Source: Clostridium sp. CAG:245 (GTDB lineage: Bacteria > Bacillota > Clostridia > TANB77 > CAG-508). Taken from it: 19,085 nucleotides of DNA. The stretch lies in NCBI GenBank assembly GCA_000435175.1, contig FR880072.1, positions 1 to 19,085 on the forward strand, written 5' to 3'. A program made the position numbers and the translations under genes. Below, one piece after another: positions 7,514 through 14,594 of the stretch. Positions within the stretch are counted from its first letter, which is position 1; each line of letters opens with the position of its first letter. The notes beneath the pieces were generated by a model. That model searched no databases. It saw only the letters and a list, made by a program, of their open reading frames with translations, and was not told where the DNA came from.

Positions 7514-7684
7514 ATGTCTTGGAAAGATAGTCAGGACTTCCGTGATGATTACCCTGGTGGGTACTCTAAAGGCGGAGACGTCTATGATGGCAATGACAAT
7601 CGTGTGGGCTATGTTACCGGTGATGGTGATTACCGGATTAACAACGACTCGAGCAACGATGGTCAGCTCTACCACAACAAGTAA
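7514..7684 (+). CDS. 56-aa Asp/Gly/Tyr-rich protein of unknown function, GC-rich
   Basis: I do not recognise this protein. The ATG at 7514 follows GAAAGGAGAGACGGTTCTT, and the gene has its own promoter and terminator. The product has 11 Asp, no Glu, no Cys and about 9 Gly. It lacks a hydrophobic core, a signal peptide or a membrane helix. The middle (GGDVYDGNDNRVGYVTGDG) resembles one unit of beta-repeat proteins built on V-x-D-x-x-G-N-x-V-G patterns; this is weak. GC is 81 of 171 bases, about 47%, far above the neighbours, with codons such as CGG, TCG, GGC and CTC that the flanking genes avoid. This suggests transfer or strong selection on RNA sequence. A longer frame over the same bases, starting at 7470, gives an implausible Met/Thr/Val-rich product without a Shine-Dalgarno and was not chosen. 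Confidence 0.75.
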   Translation: MSWKDSQDFRDDYPGGYSKGGDVYDGNDNRVGYVTGDGDYRINNDSSNDGQLYHNK

Positions 7685-7700
7685 GTTCTAGTTTCTCGCA

Positions 7701-7740
7701 AAGGCGTAGTAGGTTCAATTCCTACTACGCCTTCTTTTTT
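7701..7740 (+). terminator. Intrinsic terminator with tRNA T-arm form
   Basis: AAGGCGTAGTAGG (7701-7713) pairs perfectly with CCTACTACGCCTT (7721-7733) around the 7-base loop TTCAATT, and is followed by CTTTTTT. This is a classic intrinsic terminator for the 56-aa gene. The loop fits the tRNA T-loop consensus TTCRANY, closed by G-C with a 5-bp stem. Confidence 0.85.
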
Positions 7741-7751
7741 ATTAGGTAACG

Positions 7752-7781
7752 AAAAAACGATGCATTTTATTGCACCGTTTT
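7752..7781 (-). terminator. Intrinsic terminator of the alpha operon, after rplQ
   Basis: Read on the minus strand, AACGGTGCA pairs with TGCATCGTT (one G-T pair) around a 6-base loop, then a run of T (7752-7757 as A on plus). It lies 8 bases past the rplQ stop. Confidence 0.8.
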
Positions 7782-7788
7782 CATATTA

Positions 7789-8313
7789 CTATATTAATTC
7801 TAATATAACTGTTTCTGCAGCGTCTCCTCTACGTTGACCCTTCTTTATTATTCTTGTATATCCACCTTTTACATCTTTGTATTTTGGTGCTATTTCATCG
7901 AATAATTTTGTTGGTATATCAACATTCTTTCCGTCTGCATCTTTTACTTTGTTTACATTTCTCATTATTTTTCTTCTTGCATTTAATTTTGATGGCATGT
8001 CTTTCTTTCTTTTTTCTGTAGTTGTTTCTCTAACTACTTTTAAGTATTCATTGCCATTTTTGCTCTTTGCAAGTTCTGTAACTTTATTTCCTTTTTCGTC
8101 TAATTTAGCTCTTGAAACTTTAACTTCAACTTCTTCAAAATTTCCAGCTTCTTTTACAGCTAATGCTATTAAAGAATCAGCTATTGCTTTTGTCTCTTTT
8201 GCTCTTGTTTCAGTTGTTTCAATTTTTCCGTGCCATAATAGATCTGTTACTTGAGTTTTAAGCATTGATAAACGTATATCAGTTGTTTTTCCTAATTTTC
8301 TATTTGTTGCCAC
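7789..8313 (-). CDS. rplQ: 50S ribosomal protein L17, with a long insertion
   Basis: The N-terminus MATNRKLGKTTDIR and the C-terminus GGYTRIIKKGQRRGDAAETVILELI match L17 (bL17) clearly. The frame opens at a GTG at 8322, but the GTG at 8313 gives the standard L17 N-terminus and the better distance from AAGGAAGG, so I use it (174 aa). Bacillus L17 has about 120 aa. The excess is one block at about residues 53-108, Lys- and Glu-rich, between the first helices and the NARRKIMRNV helix. L17 sits by the peptide exit tunnel, so the insertion should lie on the ribosome surface. It is the last gene of the alpha operon, 15 bases after rpoA. Confidence 0.95.
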   Translation of the reverse strand: MATNRKLGKTTDIRLSMLKTQVTDLLWHGKIETTETRAKETKAIADSLIALAVKEAGNFEEVEVKVSRAKLDEKGNKVTELAKSKNGNEYLKVVRETTTEKRKKDMPSKLNARRKIMRNVNKVKDADGKNVDIPTKLFDEIAPKYKDVKGGYTRIIKKGQRRGDAAETVILELI

Positions 8314-8328
8314 TTTTTTCACCTTCCT

Positions 8329-9276
8329 TTATTCTTCATTGCTAGCGAAGTCTAATCCTAATGAATGTAATTTGCTTGTTACTTCATCTAATGATTTTTT
8401 ACCTAAGTTTTTTACTTTCATCATGTCAGCTTCAGTCGTATTTGTTAAGTCTTCTACTGTAGATATTCCTGCTCTCTTTAGGCAGTTAAATGATCTAGCA
8501 GATAACTCTAAATCTTCTATTGCAGTTTCTAATACTTTCTCTTTCTTAGACTCTTCTTTTTCTACCATAACTTGAGTATTTTTGCTTATTTCTGATAAGT
8601 CAATAAATAATTCTAAGTGTTCAGTCATAATTTTTGCAGCTAAGCTTAATGCTTCATATGGTTTTAAACTTCCATCTGTCCATACTTCTATTGTAAGCTT
8701 ATCCAAATCAACCATTTGACCAACTCTAGTATTCTCTACTGCATAATTTACTTTCTTTACAGGTGTATATATAGAATCTATTGGAATAACTCCTATTGGC
8801 ATATCTGGTGTTTTGTTCTTTTCTGCATTGTTATATCCTCTGCCACGATTTGCTGTCATTTCCATTGTTAGATGTCCACCTTCAGAAACAGTTGCAATAT
8901 GCAAGTCTGGGTTTAATATTTCAATTGTACCATCAGTTTCAATATTTGCAGCTGTAACTTCGCCTTCTCCTTGGAAGTTTATTCTTAGAGTCTTAGGCTC
9001 GTCATCAACTATTTTTATTCTTACCATTTTTAAGTTTACTATTATTTCTGGTACATCTTCAACTACGTTTGGTATTGTAGTAAATTCATGAGCTGCTCCA
9101 TCTATTTTTACAGATGTTATTGCTGCTCCTGGAAGTGAAGAAAGTAGTATTCTTCTTAATGAATTTCCTATTGTAATACCATATCCACGTTCAAGTGGTT
9201 CACATGTAAATTTAGCATAATTTGTATTGTTATCCATTTCTAAGCATTTAATATTTGGCTTTTCAAATTCTATCAT
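8329..9276 (-). CDS. rpoA: RNA polymerase alpha subunit
   Basis: The 315-aa product is full length. The N-terminal dimer domain is clear (GYGITIGNSLRRILLSSLPG at residues 31-50), and the C-terminal domain, with its helix-hairpin-helix (RAGISTVEDL, NLGKKSLDEV), spans about 245-310. The alpha subunit nucleates assembly of the core enzyme, and its C-terminal domain binds UP elements and activators. The ATG follows TTAGGAGGTAAAA. It lies between rpsD and rplQ, the standard alpha operon order. Confidence 0.98.
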   Translation of the reverse strand: MIEFEKPNIKCLEMDNNTNYAKFTCEPLERGYGITIGNSLRRILLSSLPGAAITSVKIDGAAHEFTTIPNVVEDVPEIIVNLKMVRIKIVDDEPKTLRINFQGEGEVTAANIETDGTIEILNPDLHIATVSEGGHLTMEMTANRGRGYNNAEKNKTPDMPIGVIPIDSIYTPVKKVNYAVENTRVGQMVDLDKLTIEVWTDGSLKPYEALSLAAKIMTEHLELFIDLSEISKNTQVMVEKEESKKEKVLETAIEDLELSARSFNCLKRAGISTVEDLTNTTEADMMKVKNLGKKSLDEVTSKLHSLGLDFASNEE

Positions 9277-9340
9277 TTTTACCTCCTAATATAAATATAC
9301 TGGATTCATATATTTACAACTTTTATATTAAAATAACCTA

Positions 9341-9967
9341 TTATTTAGAGTAAAGCTCTACTATTAAATGTTCCTCAACAGGTAGGTCAATATCTTCTCT
9401 TGTTGCTAATGTTACAACCTTTCCACTTAATTTTTCTTGGTCTTTTTCTAGCCAAGCTGGAACTGGTCTACTTCCATTTTCTTCTACAGCAATTTTTATT
9501 GCTCCATTATCTTTTCTTATTTCTCTTACGGCGATTACATCTCCGACTTTTACTAAGTATGATGGTATATCAACTTTGTGTCCGTTTACTTCAAAAGCAC
9601 CATGTGTTACAAGCATTCTTGCTTGAGCTCTTGAGCTTGCGAATCCTAATCTATATACTACATTATCTAATCTGCTTTCAAGTATTTGAAGTAATACTTC
9701 ACCTGTTTTACCCTTGCTATTTGAAGCCATATCGAAGTATCTTCTGAATTGTTTTTCTCCTACTCCATAGAAAGCTTTTGTTTTTTGTTTTTCTCTTAAC
9801 TGAGTACCATATTCAGAAATTTTGCTCTTCTTTTGACCATTTTGTCCTGGTGCATAATTTCTTCTTGTTATGCTACATTTGTCAGAATAGCATCTTGAGC
9901 CTTTTAAGAACAATTTTTGTCCTTCTCTACGGCAAATACGGCATTGTTCGTCTTTATATCTTGACAT
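9341..9967 (-). CDS. rpsD: 30S ribosomal protein S4, zinc-binding form
   Basis: A primary rRNA-binding protein of the small subunit body. With the ATG at 9967 it has 208 aa. The frame also has a GTG at 9979, but that codon overlaps the Shine-Dalgarno AAGGAAGGTGA, so I prefer the ATG. Cysteines at 9, 12, 26 and 31 form the zinc site of the C+ type of S4. The S4 RNA-binding domain is at about 97-160 (SRLDNVVYRLGFASSRAQAR). In Bacillus, S4 represses its own gene from a leader; the gap before this gene (9968-10041) is short and shows no obvious structure. Confidence 0.97.
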   Translation of the reverse strand: MSRYKDEQCRICRREGQKLFLKGSRCYSDKCSITRRNYAPGQNGQKKSKISEYGTQLREKQKTKAFYGVGEKQFRRYFDMASNSKGKTGEVLLQILESRLDNVVYRLGFASSRAQARMLVTHGAFEVNGHKVDIPSYLVKVGDVIAVREIRKDNGAIKIAVEENGSRPVPAWLEKDQEKLSGKVVTLATREDIDLPVEEHLIVELYSK

Positions 9968-10041
9968 TTTATATTTCACCTTCCTTAATTATTTCTCAAT
10001 CTATCGATTTATATTATATTCTCGTGTCGCATAATAAAAAA

Positions 10042-10440
10042 TTATACACGTCTTCTTTTTGGTGGTCTACAACCATTGTGAGGTATTGGAGTAACATCTT
10101 TAATTGATGTTATTTCAAGTCCTGCTGTTTGTAATGATCTTATTGCAGATTCACGTCCAGAACCTGGTCCTTTAACAAATACGTCAACAGTTTTTAAACC
10201 ATGTTCCATTGCAGCTTTAGCAGCTGTTTCAGCAGCTTCTCCGGCAGCAAATGGTGTGCTTTTTCTAGAACCTTTGAATCCAAGTTCTCCAGCACTTGCC
10301 CATGATAATACGTTACCTTGTGTATCTGTTATTGTAACTATTGTATTATTAAAACTAGAGTGAATATGAGCCATACCTTTTTCGATATTTTTTCTATCTC
10401 TTCTTCTAGTTGGTTTTTTTGCTAAATTCTTTGTAGCCAT
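10042..10440 (-). CDS. rpsK: 30S ribosomal protein S11
   Basis: The 132-aa product contains HIHSSFNNTIVTITDTQGN and ends GCRPPKRRRV, both diagnostic for S11, which sits on the platform near the mRNA exit. The ATG follows AGAGGAGGGAAAACTTAAAA. The position between rpsM and rpsD is standard. Confidence 0.98.
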   Translation of the reverse strand: MATKNLAKKPTRRRDRKNIEKGMAHIHSSFNNTIVTITDTQGNVLSWASAGELGFKGSRKSTPFAAGEAAETAAKAAMEHGLKTVDVFVKGPGSGRESAIRSLQTAGLEITSIKDVTPIPHNGCRPPKRRRV

Positions 10441-10495
10441 TTTTAAGTTTTCCCTCCTCTTTAACTTAGCTATTTGAAGCGAAGTTTCTTAATTT

Positions 10496-10861
10496 CTATT
10501 TCTTGCTCTTGCTTACTAATTTTCTTGGTCCTTTTCTTGTACGAGCATTAGTTTTTGTTCTTTGTCCTCTTACTGGAAGACCTCTTCTATGTCTAGTTCC
10601 TCTATAGCAACCAATTTCTGTAAGTCTTTTTATGTTTAATGCAACTTCTCTTCTTAAGTCACCTTCTAGAGTGTAACCTTCCATTGCATTTCTAATTAGC
10701 TGTACTTGTTCATCTGTTAAATCTTTTACCCTAATGTCTGGATTTATTCCAGCTTTTTTTAATATTTCTTGAGAACGAGCTAAACCTATTCCATATATGT
10801 ATGTAAGTCCTATTTCTATTCTCTTTTCTCTAGGTAAATCAACTCCTGCTAAACGAGCCAT
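10496..10861 (-). CDS. rpsM: 30S ribosomal protein S13
   Basis: The 121-aa product begins MARLAGVDLPREKRIEIGLT and ends with the basic tail TRKGPRKLVSKSKK that contacts P-site tRNA. GTRHRRGLPVRGQRT is diagnostic. The ATG follows TTGGAGGTGCAAAA. It is separated from rpmJ by 276 bases, much longer than the other gaps of the operon. Confidence 0.98.
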   Translation of the reverse strand: MARLAGVDLPREKRIEIGLTYIYGIGLARSQEILKKAGINPDIRVKDLTDEQVQLIRNAMEGYTLEGDLRREVALNIKRLTEIGCYRGTRHRRGLPVRGQRTKTNARTRKGPRKLVSKSKK

Positions 10862-11137
10862 TTTTGCACCTCCAAATGTTATTTTTATTATTTTGTTTTT
10901 TTCTGCTTCCTAAAATTGTCAAAGGTGAAATGTGCCAATTTAATTCTTTTAAATTTGCATTCTTATTATAGTTTTAGAGGTATCCTATAATATTCTTGTA
11001 ATTTACAGTTTTTTAAACCGGTCTTTAACTTTTTTATAAGCATATATATAAACACAAACCTTTAATTTATTGATTATAGCCAAAACTACTCTCAACAGCC
11101 GCCAATCTCGATTTGTGTTAATATCTAATTTTTTTAA
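10862..11137 (-). other. Unusually long rpmJ-rpsM gap, possible regulatory leader
   Basis: No gene was found in these 276 bases. They include an 8-bp palindrome (TATTATAG at 10964-10971 with CTATAATA at 10985-10992) and an imperfect palindrome around ACCGGT near 11018. I found no convincing promoter pair. In E. coli the leader before rpsM holds the S4 control element of the alpha operon; whether this gap does the same is not shown. Confidence 0.3.
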
Positions 11138-11251
11138 TTATCCTTGTCTTTGTTTATGCTTAGGATTTTCGCATATTACTCTGATGACACCTTTTCTTTT
11201 TATAACTTTGCATTTGTCACACATTTTTTTAACTGATGGTCTAACCTTCAT
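11138..11251 (-). CDS. rpmJ: 50S ribosomal protein L36, zinc form
   Basis: The 37-aa protein begins MKVRPSVKKMCDKCK and ends NPKHKQRQG. C11, C14, C27 and H32 make the zinc site of the C+ form. The ATG at 11251 follows TTAGGAGGTGCAGAATA. L36 is a small, late-assembling protein near the base of the stalk. Its place directly after infA is the usual one. Confidence 0.97.
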   Translation of the reverse strand: MKVRPSVKKMCDKCKVIKRKGVIRVICENPKHKQRQG

Positions 11252-11297
11252 TATTCTGCACCTCCTAACAAAATTTTATATATATTAGTATTAGATA

Positions 11298-11516
11298 TTA
11301 TTTTGCTCTCCAAGTAATTCTTCCTCTTGTTAAGTCATATGGTGATAATTCCACCTTAACTTTATCTCCAGGAAGAATTTTGATGTAATTCATTCTTAAC
11401 TTTCCAGAGATGTGAGCTAATATCTGATGACCATTTTCTAACTCTACTTTAAAATTTGTATTGGGTAATGTTTCTACAACAGTTCCCTCTACTTCGATAA
11501 CATCCTCTTTTGACAC
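11298..11516 (-). CDS. infA: Translation initiation factor IF-1
   Basis: The 72-aa single OB-fold protein has the standard ends: MSKEDVIEVEGTVVETLPN and LTRGRITWRAK. IF-1 occupies the A site of the 30S subunit during initiation and aids IF-2 and IF-3. The start is GTG at 11516 after GGAGGGAAAATA. A 12-bp inverted repeat (11562-11593) lies in the leader between map and this gene. Confidence 0.97.
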   Translation of the reverse strand: MSKEDVIEVEGTVVETLPNTNFKVELENGHQILAHISGKLRMNYIKILPGDKVKVELSPYDLTRGRITWRAK

Positions 11517-11561
11517 TATTTTCCCTCCGTATCTTCTAATGTATCTTGTTTTTAAAATACA

Positions 11562-11593
11562 ATATAAGCTATTTTATGCATAATAGCTTATAT
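11562..11593 (-). repeat. Perfect 12-bp inverted repeat in the map-infA gap
   Basis: ATATAAGCTATT and AATAGCTTATAT flank an 8-base spacer that itself contains ATGCAT. On the minus strand it is followed by TGTATTTTAAAAAC, so the T tract is poor. It could be an attenuator, an RNA processing site or an mRNA-stabilising hairpin. Confidence 0.55.
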
Positions 11594-11607
11594 AGTATAT
11601 AACATTT

Positions 11608-12378
11608 TTATAATAATGTCAATATTTCTGGCTCATTTTCTGTAATTAAAATTGTATTTTCATAATGAGCCGCAAGGCTTCCATCCTCTGTTATTATAGT
11701 CCAGCCATCATCTAACTCTAAAATGTTTGGTTTTCCCATAATTACCATAGGTTCTATTGCTAGAGTCATGCCTGGTTCAAGGCGTATTCCTCTTCCTGCT
11801 TTACCGTAGTTTGGAATACCTGGATCTTCGTGCATACTTTCGCCAATTCCATGTCCTTGGAATTCTCTTACTACACTATATCCATTTTTTTCAACATATT
11901 CGCCAATAGCATGGCAAATATCTCCTAGTCTAAAACCTTTTTTTGCAAATTTTATTCCTTCATAAAATGATTGTTTTGTAACTTCTGTAAGTCTTTTTGC
12001 TTCTTCGCTCACATTTCCGACGAAATATGTTCTACAACAATCACCGTTAAATCCGTTTTTATAAGCTACTAAATCTACACTTATTATATCTCCATCGTGC
12101 AATATTTCTCTTTTCGATGGAATTCCATGGATTACAACATCATTTACAGATGCACATATTGAACCTGGAAATGCTGGCACTCCTTTTACTCCACTTGGGA
12201 ATCCTTTTTCAGCTGGGATTGCGCCATTTTCTCTCATGGTTCTTTCTGCTATTTTATCTAACTCCCATGTAGAAATTCCTGGTCTTATTGCAGCTTCTAC
12301 TGCTTTTTGAGCAAGGTTTGCAACTCTACAAGCCTCTCTCATTTTTTCAATTTGTTCTTTATTTTTTATACTTACCAA
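11608..12378 (-). CDS. map: Methionine aminopeptidase, type I
   Basis: The 256-aa enzyme removes the N-terminal methionine from nascent proteins. The metal-binding residues are D102, D113, H176, E209 and E240, and the substrate-contact histidine is H84, all offset by five from the E. coli numbering. There is no N-terminal SH3-binding zinc extension, so this is the short type Ia form. The start is TTG at 12378 after AGAAGGTAATAGAA. It lies between adk and infA, as is usual in Firmicutes. Confidence 0.97.
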   Translation of the reverse strand: MVSIKNKEQIEKMREACRVANLAQKAVEAAIRPGISTWELDKIAERTMRENGAIPAEKGFPSGVKGVPAFPGSICASVNDVVIHGIPSKREILHDGDIISVDLVAYKNGFNGDCCRTYFVGNVSEEAKRLTEVTKQSFYEGIKFAKKGFRLGDICHAIGEYVEKNGYSVVREFQGHGIGESMHEDPGIPNYGKAGRGIRLEPGMTLAIEPMVIMGKPNILELDDGWTIITEDGSLAAHYENTILITENEPEILTLL

Positions 12379-12401
12379 TTCTATTACCTTCTTCTAATAA
12401 A

Positions 12402-13070
12402 CTACATATTTTTTATCTTATTTAATACATCTTCTGCAGCTTCTTTTCCAAGTCTATTTATTTTTTCACTAACTTCTTCAGTTACTAAAACACCTTTCTT
12501 TGTATAGAAATCTATTAATGGACTTGTTTTTTCATCATATATTGCCAATCTTTGTTTTATTGCGTTTTCGTCACTATCGTCTCCTCTTTGAACTAGTTTA
12601 GAACCACAAATATCGCATATTCCTTCTACTTTAGATGGATGCATTGTTATATTGTATGTTGCTTTGCATTCTGGATTTGAACATACTCTTCTGTTTAAGA
12701 TTCTTGTAATAATTTCGTCTCTTGGTGTTGTTAAATTTATTACTAAATCAACCTTCTTACTCTTTTCAGCAAGAATTTCATCAAGCTTTTCTGCTTGCTC
12801 AACTGTACGTGGGAAGCCATCTAATATAGCTCCATCTTTGCAATCATCTTCACTTAGTCTATTTATAACCATTGGAACCGTTATATCATCTGGAACAAGT
12901 TGTCCTTTTGATATATATTCGTTTGCTTTCTTTCCCAATTCAGTGTTATTTGATATATTGGCTCTAAAAATATCTCCTGTTGAAATTTGTGGCCAGCCTG
13001 TTTCTTTTGCTAATATTCCTGCTACTGTACCTTTTCCAGTTCCTTGAGCTCCTAACATTATTAAATACAT
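12402..13070 (-). CDS. adk: Adenylate kinase with zinc-type LID
   Basis: The 222-aa enzyme converts ATP and AMP to two ADP. The P-loop at residues 7-15 reads GAQGTGKGT, where most bacteria have GAPGAGKGT. ISTGD is at 29-33 and DGFPRT at 84-89. The LID holds four cysteines (C130, C135, C152, C155), the zinc-structured form common in Gram-positives. The motif residues needed for catalysis are present, so I expect activity. The ATG follows AAAGGAGAAATTTT. It is the first gene after the secY terminator and has its own promoter. Confidence 0.97.
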   Translation of the reverse strand: MYLIMLGAQGTGKGTVAGILAKETGWPQISTGDIFRANISNNTELGKKANEYISKGQLVPDDITVPMVINRLSEDDCKDGAILDGFPRTVEQAEKLDEILAEKSKKVDLVINLTTPRDEIITRILNRRVCSNPECKATYNITMHPSKVEGICDICGSKLVQRGDDSDENAIKQRLAIYDEKTSPLIDFYTKKGVLVTEEVSEKINRLGKEAAEDVLNKIKNM

Positions 13071-13100
13071 AAAATTTCTCCTTTCGACTCCAACATTTTT

Positions 13101-13123
13101 GCCCCTAATACAATATTAGAGGC
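13101..13123 (-). promoter_or_regulatory. Hairpin in the adk leader
   Basis: On the minus strand GCCTCTAATA pairs with TATTAGGGGC (one T-G pair) around TTG, about 30 bases before the adk ATG. AAAAATG follows, not a T run, so it is not a standard terminator. Confidence 0.4.
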
Positions 13124-13159
13124 ATAAAATCTCGAAGTTTTTCTCTTAATTATAAACTT

Positions 13160-13188
13160 ATTTTAGCTTATTTTTCCCAATTTGTCAA
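13160..13188 (-). promoter_or_regulatory. Promoter for adk and the downstream alpha genes
   Basis: On the minus strand TTGACA (13183-13188) is followed after 17 bases by TAAAAT (13160-13165). It directly follows the secY terminator, so it should start the adk-map-infA-rpmJ-alpha transcript. Confidence 0.7.
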
Positions 13189-13207
13189 TTGTTTAAACAT
13201 TTTTTTT

Positions 13208-13222
13208 GCCCCAAAAAGGGGC
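13208..13222. repeat. GC-rich hairpin between the secY terminator and the adk promoter
   Basis: GCCCC, AAAAA, GGGGC. On the minus strand it follows CCCAATAGGG, which could form a competing small hairpin, and it is followed by a run of A. Its function is unclear. Confidence 0.45.
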
Positions 13223-13236
13223 GTCCCTATTGGGCG

Positions 13237-13264
13237 AAAAAAGAGACAGATTTTGCTCTGTCTC
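13237..13264 (-). terminator. Strong intrinsic terminator after secY
   Basis: On the minus strand GAGACAGA pairs perfectly with TCTGTCTC around GCAAAA, followed by six T. It lies 8 bases after the secY stop and so separates the spc operon from adk. Confidence 0.85.
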
Positions 13265-13271
13265 CATTTTC

Positions 13272-14594
13272 TTATTCTAAGAATCCTTTGTAATGTCTTG
13301 TTACAAGTTGAGATTCTAATTGTTGTATTGTTTCTAGTGCAACACCTACTACGATAAGTATAGATGTACCACCAAATGCTATGTTTAAGTTTGTAAAGTT
13401 TGCTATCATTGGAAGAATAGCTATTATTGCTAAGAATATTCCTCCTACTAATGATAGTTTAGATATTACAGATGATAAATAATCTGTAGTTGGTTTTCCA
13501 GCTCTTATACCTGGTATAAATCCACCATTTCTCTTGATGTTTCCTGATATCTCAGCAGGATTGAACATCGCATATGTGTAGAAATATGTGAATCCTAATA
13601 TTAATAGTAAATATACTATTGCGTTTGCAATTGTATATCCTATTCCCACACTAGAATTTGATGAAGCAATAGAAAATCTATATACTCCTGCCCAGAATCC
13701 TGTTTGTGTTGCAATATCTTTTACAAATATTTGTAAAATCATTGCAGGGAATGTCATGAATGATGAAGCAAATATAATAGGCATAACTCCAGCCATTGCT
13801 AGCTTTAATGGAATATGTGTATTTTGAGCTCCTACCATTCTTCTTCCAACTACCTTTTTAGCATATTGTACTGGTATTCTTCTTTCAGCAATTTGTATAA
13901 ATACAACTCCTGCAACTAGTACTAGTAATCCAACTATAAGTGCCAAAGCTTTTATAAATCCAACTGTGCTGAAAGTTCCAGCTGAGAACATTAAGCCCCA
14001 TACAGCTGTAATGCCTCTTGGTAATCCTGATATAATACCAACAAATATTATCATTGATATTCCGTTTCCAATACCTTTATTAGTAATTTGTTCTCCAAGC
14101 CATATTAAAAGTGCTGTTCCTGCCATTAAAGAAATAACTGTTAACGCTCCTCCTATAAAGCTTGTATCTAAGAATATTCCAGAAGATTTGTATGAGAAGA
14201 ATATTCCTAATCCTTCGATTAAAGCTAGAACAATTGTAAGTATTTTTGTATACTTATTAATTTTTGTTCTTCCCTCTTCTCCACCTTCCTTAGTTAATCT
14301 TTCCAATGCTGGTATAACCATTCCTAATAATTGGATAACGATTGATGCTGTAATGTATGGAGTTATAGACATTGCAAATATAGAAAGTCTTGAGAAAGCT
14401 CCTCCTGATATTGTGTCTATAAGTCCAGTTACACCATTAGTAGCAGAGCTCATTTCTTCTGCTAATGTGAAAGTATCAACTCCAGGTATTGTTATATAAC
14501 AGCCTAATCTAAAAATTACTATTAACAATAAAGTATATAATAATTTTTTTCTTACTTCAGGTGTTTTTAAAGCATTTTTTATGGTCTTAAACAA
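13272..14594 (-). CDS. secY: Preprotein translocase subunit SecY
   Basis: The 440-aa protein has the ten membrane segments of SecY and its conserved stretches: GCYITIPGVD near the N-terminus, SAGTF before the fifth segment, the cytoplasmic loop IQIAERRIPVQYAKK, and PAEISGNIKRNGGFIPGIRAG. It forms the protein-conducting channel in the plasma membrane with SecE and SecG. The start is TTG at 14594, directly after the rplO stop. The last rplO codons GAG GTG ATC act as the Shine-Dalgarno, so the two genes should be translationally coupled. The gene ends the spc transcript. Confidence 0.98.
   Translation of the reverse strand: MFKTIKNALKTPEVRKKLLYTLLLIVIFRLGCYITIPGVDTFTLAEEMSSATNGVTGLIDTISGGAFSRLSIFAMSITPYITASIVIQLLGMVIPALERLTKEGGEEGRTKINKYTKILTIVLALIEGLGIFFSYKSSGIFLDTSFIGGALTVISLMAGTALLIWLGEQITNKGIGNGISMIIFVGIISGLPRGITAVWGLMFSAGTFSTVGFIKALALIVGLLVLVAGVVFIQIAERRIPVQYAKKVVGRRMVGAQNTHIPLKLAMAGVMPIIFASSFMTFPAMILQIFVKDIATQTGFWAGVYRFSIASSNSSVGIGYTIANAIVYLLLILGFTYFYTYAMFNPAEISGNIKRNGGFIPGIRAGKPTTDYLSSVISKLSLVGGIFLAIIAILPMIANFTNLNIAFGGTSILIVVGVALETIQQLESQLVTRHYKGFLE

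Noticed and set aside
7470..7691. 73-aa reading frame starting at 7470
   Set aside because: It overlaps the 56-aa gene in another frame, lacks a ribosome site at its start, and has an improbable composition.
7701..7740. A complete tRNA gene
   Set aside because: Only a T-arm and acceptor-like stem are present. There is no D-arm, no anticodon arm and no room for them, and the stem is continuous, as in a terminator.
11070..11288. Plus-strand reading frame of 72 aa over the infA-rpsM gap
   Set aside because: It lies over rpmJ on the other strand and has no Shine-Dalgarno; it is a shadow frame.
13101..13123. Intrinsic terminator in the adk leader
   Set aside because: The hairpin is followed by AAAAATG rather than a T run on the transcribed strand.
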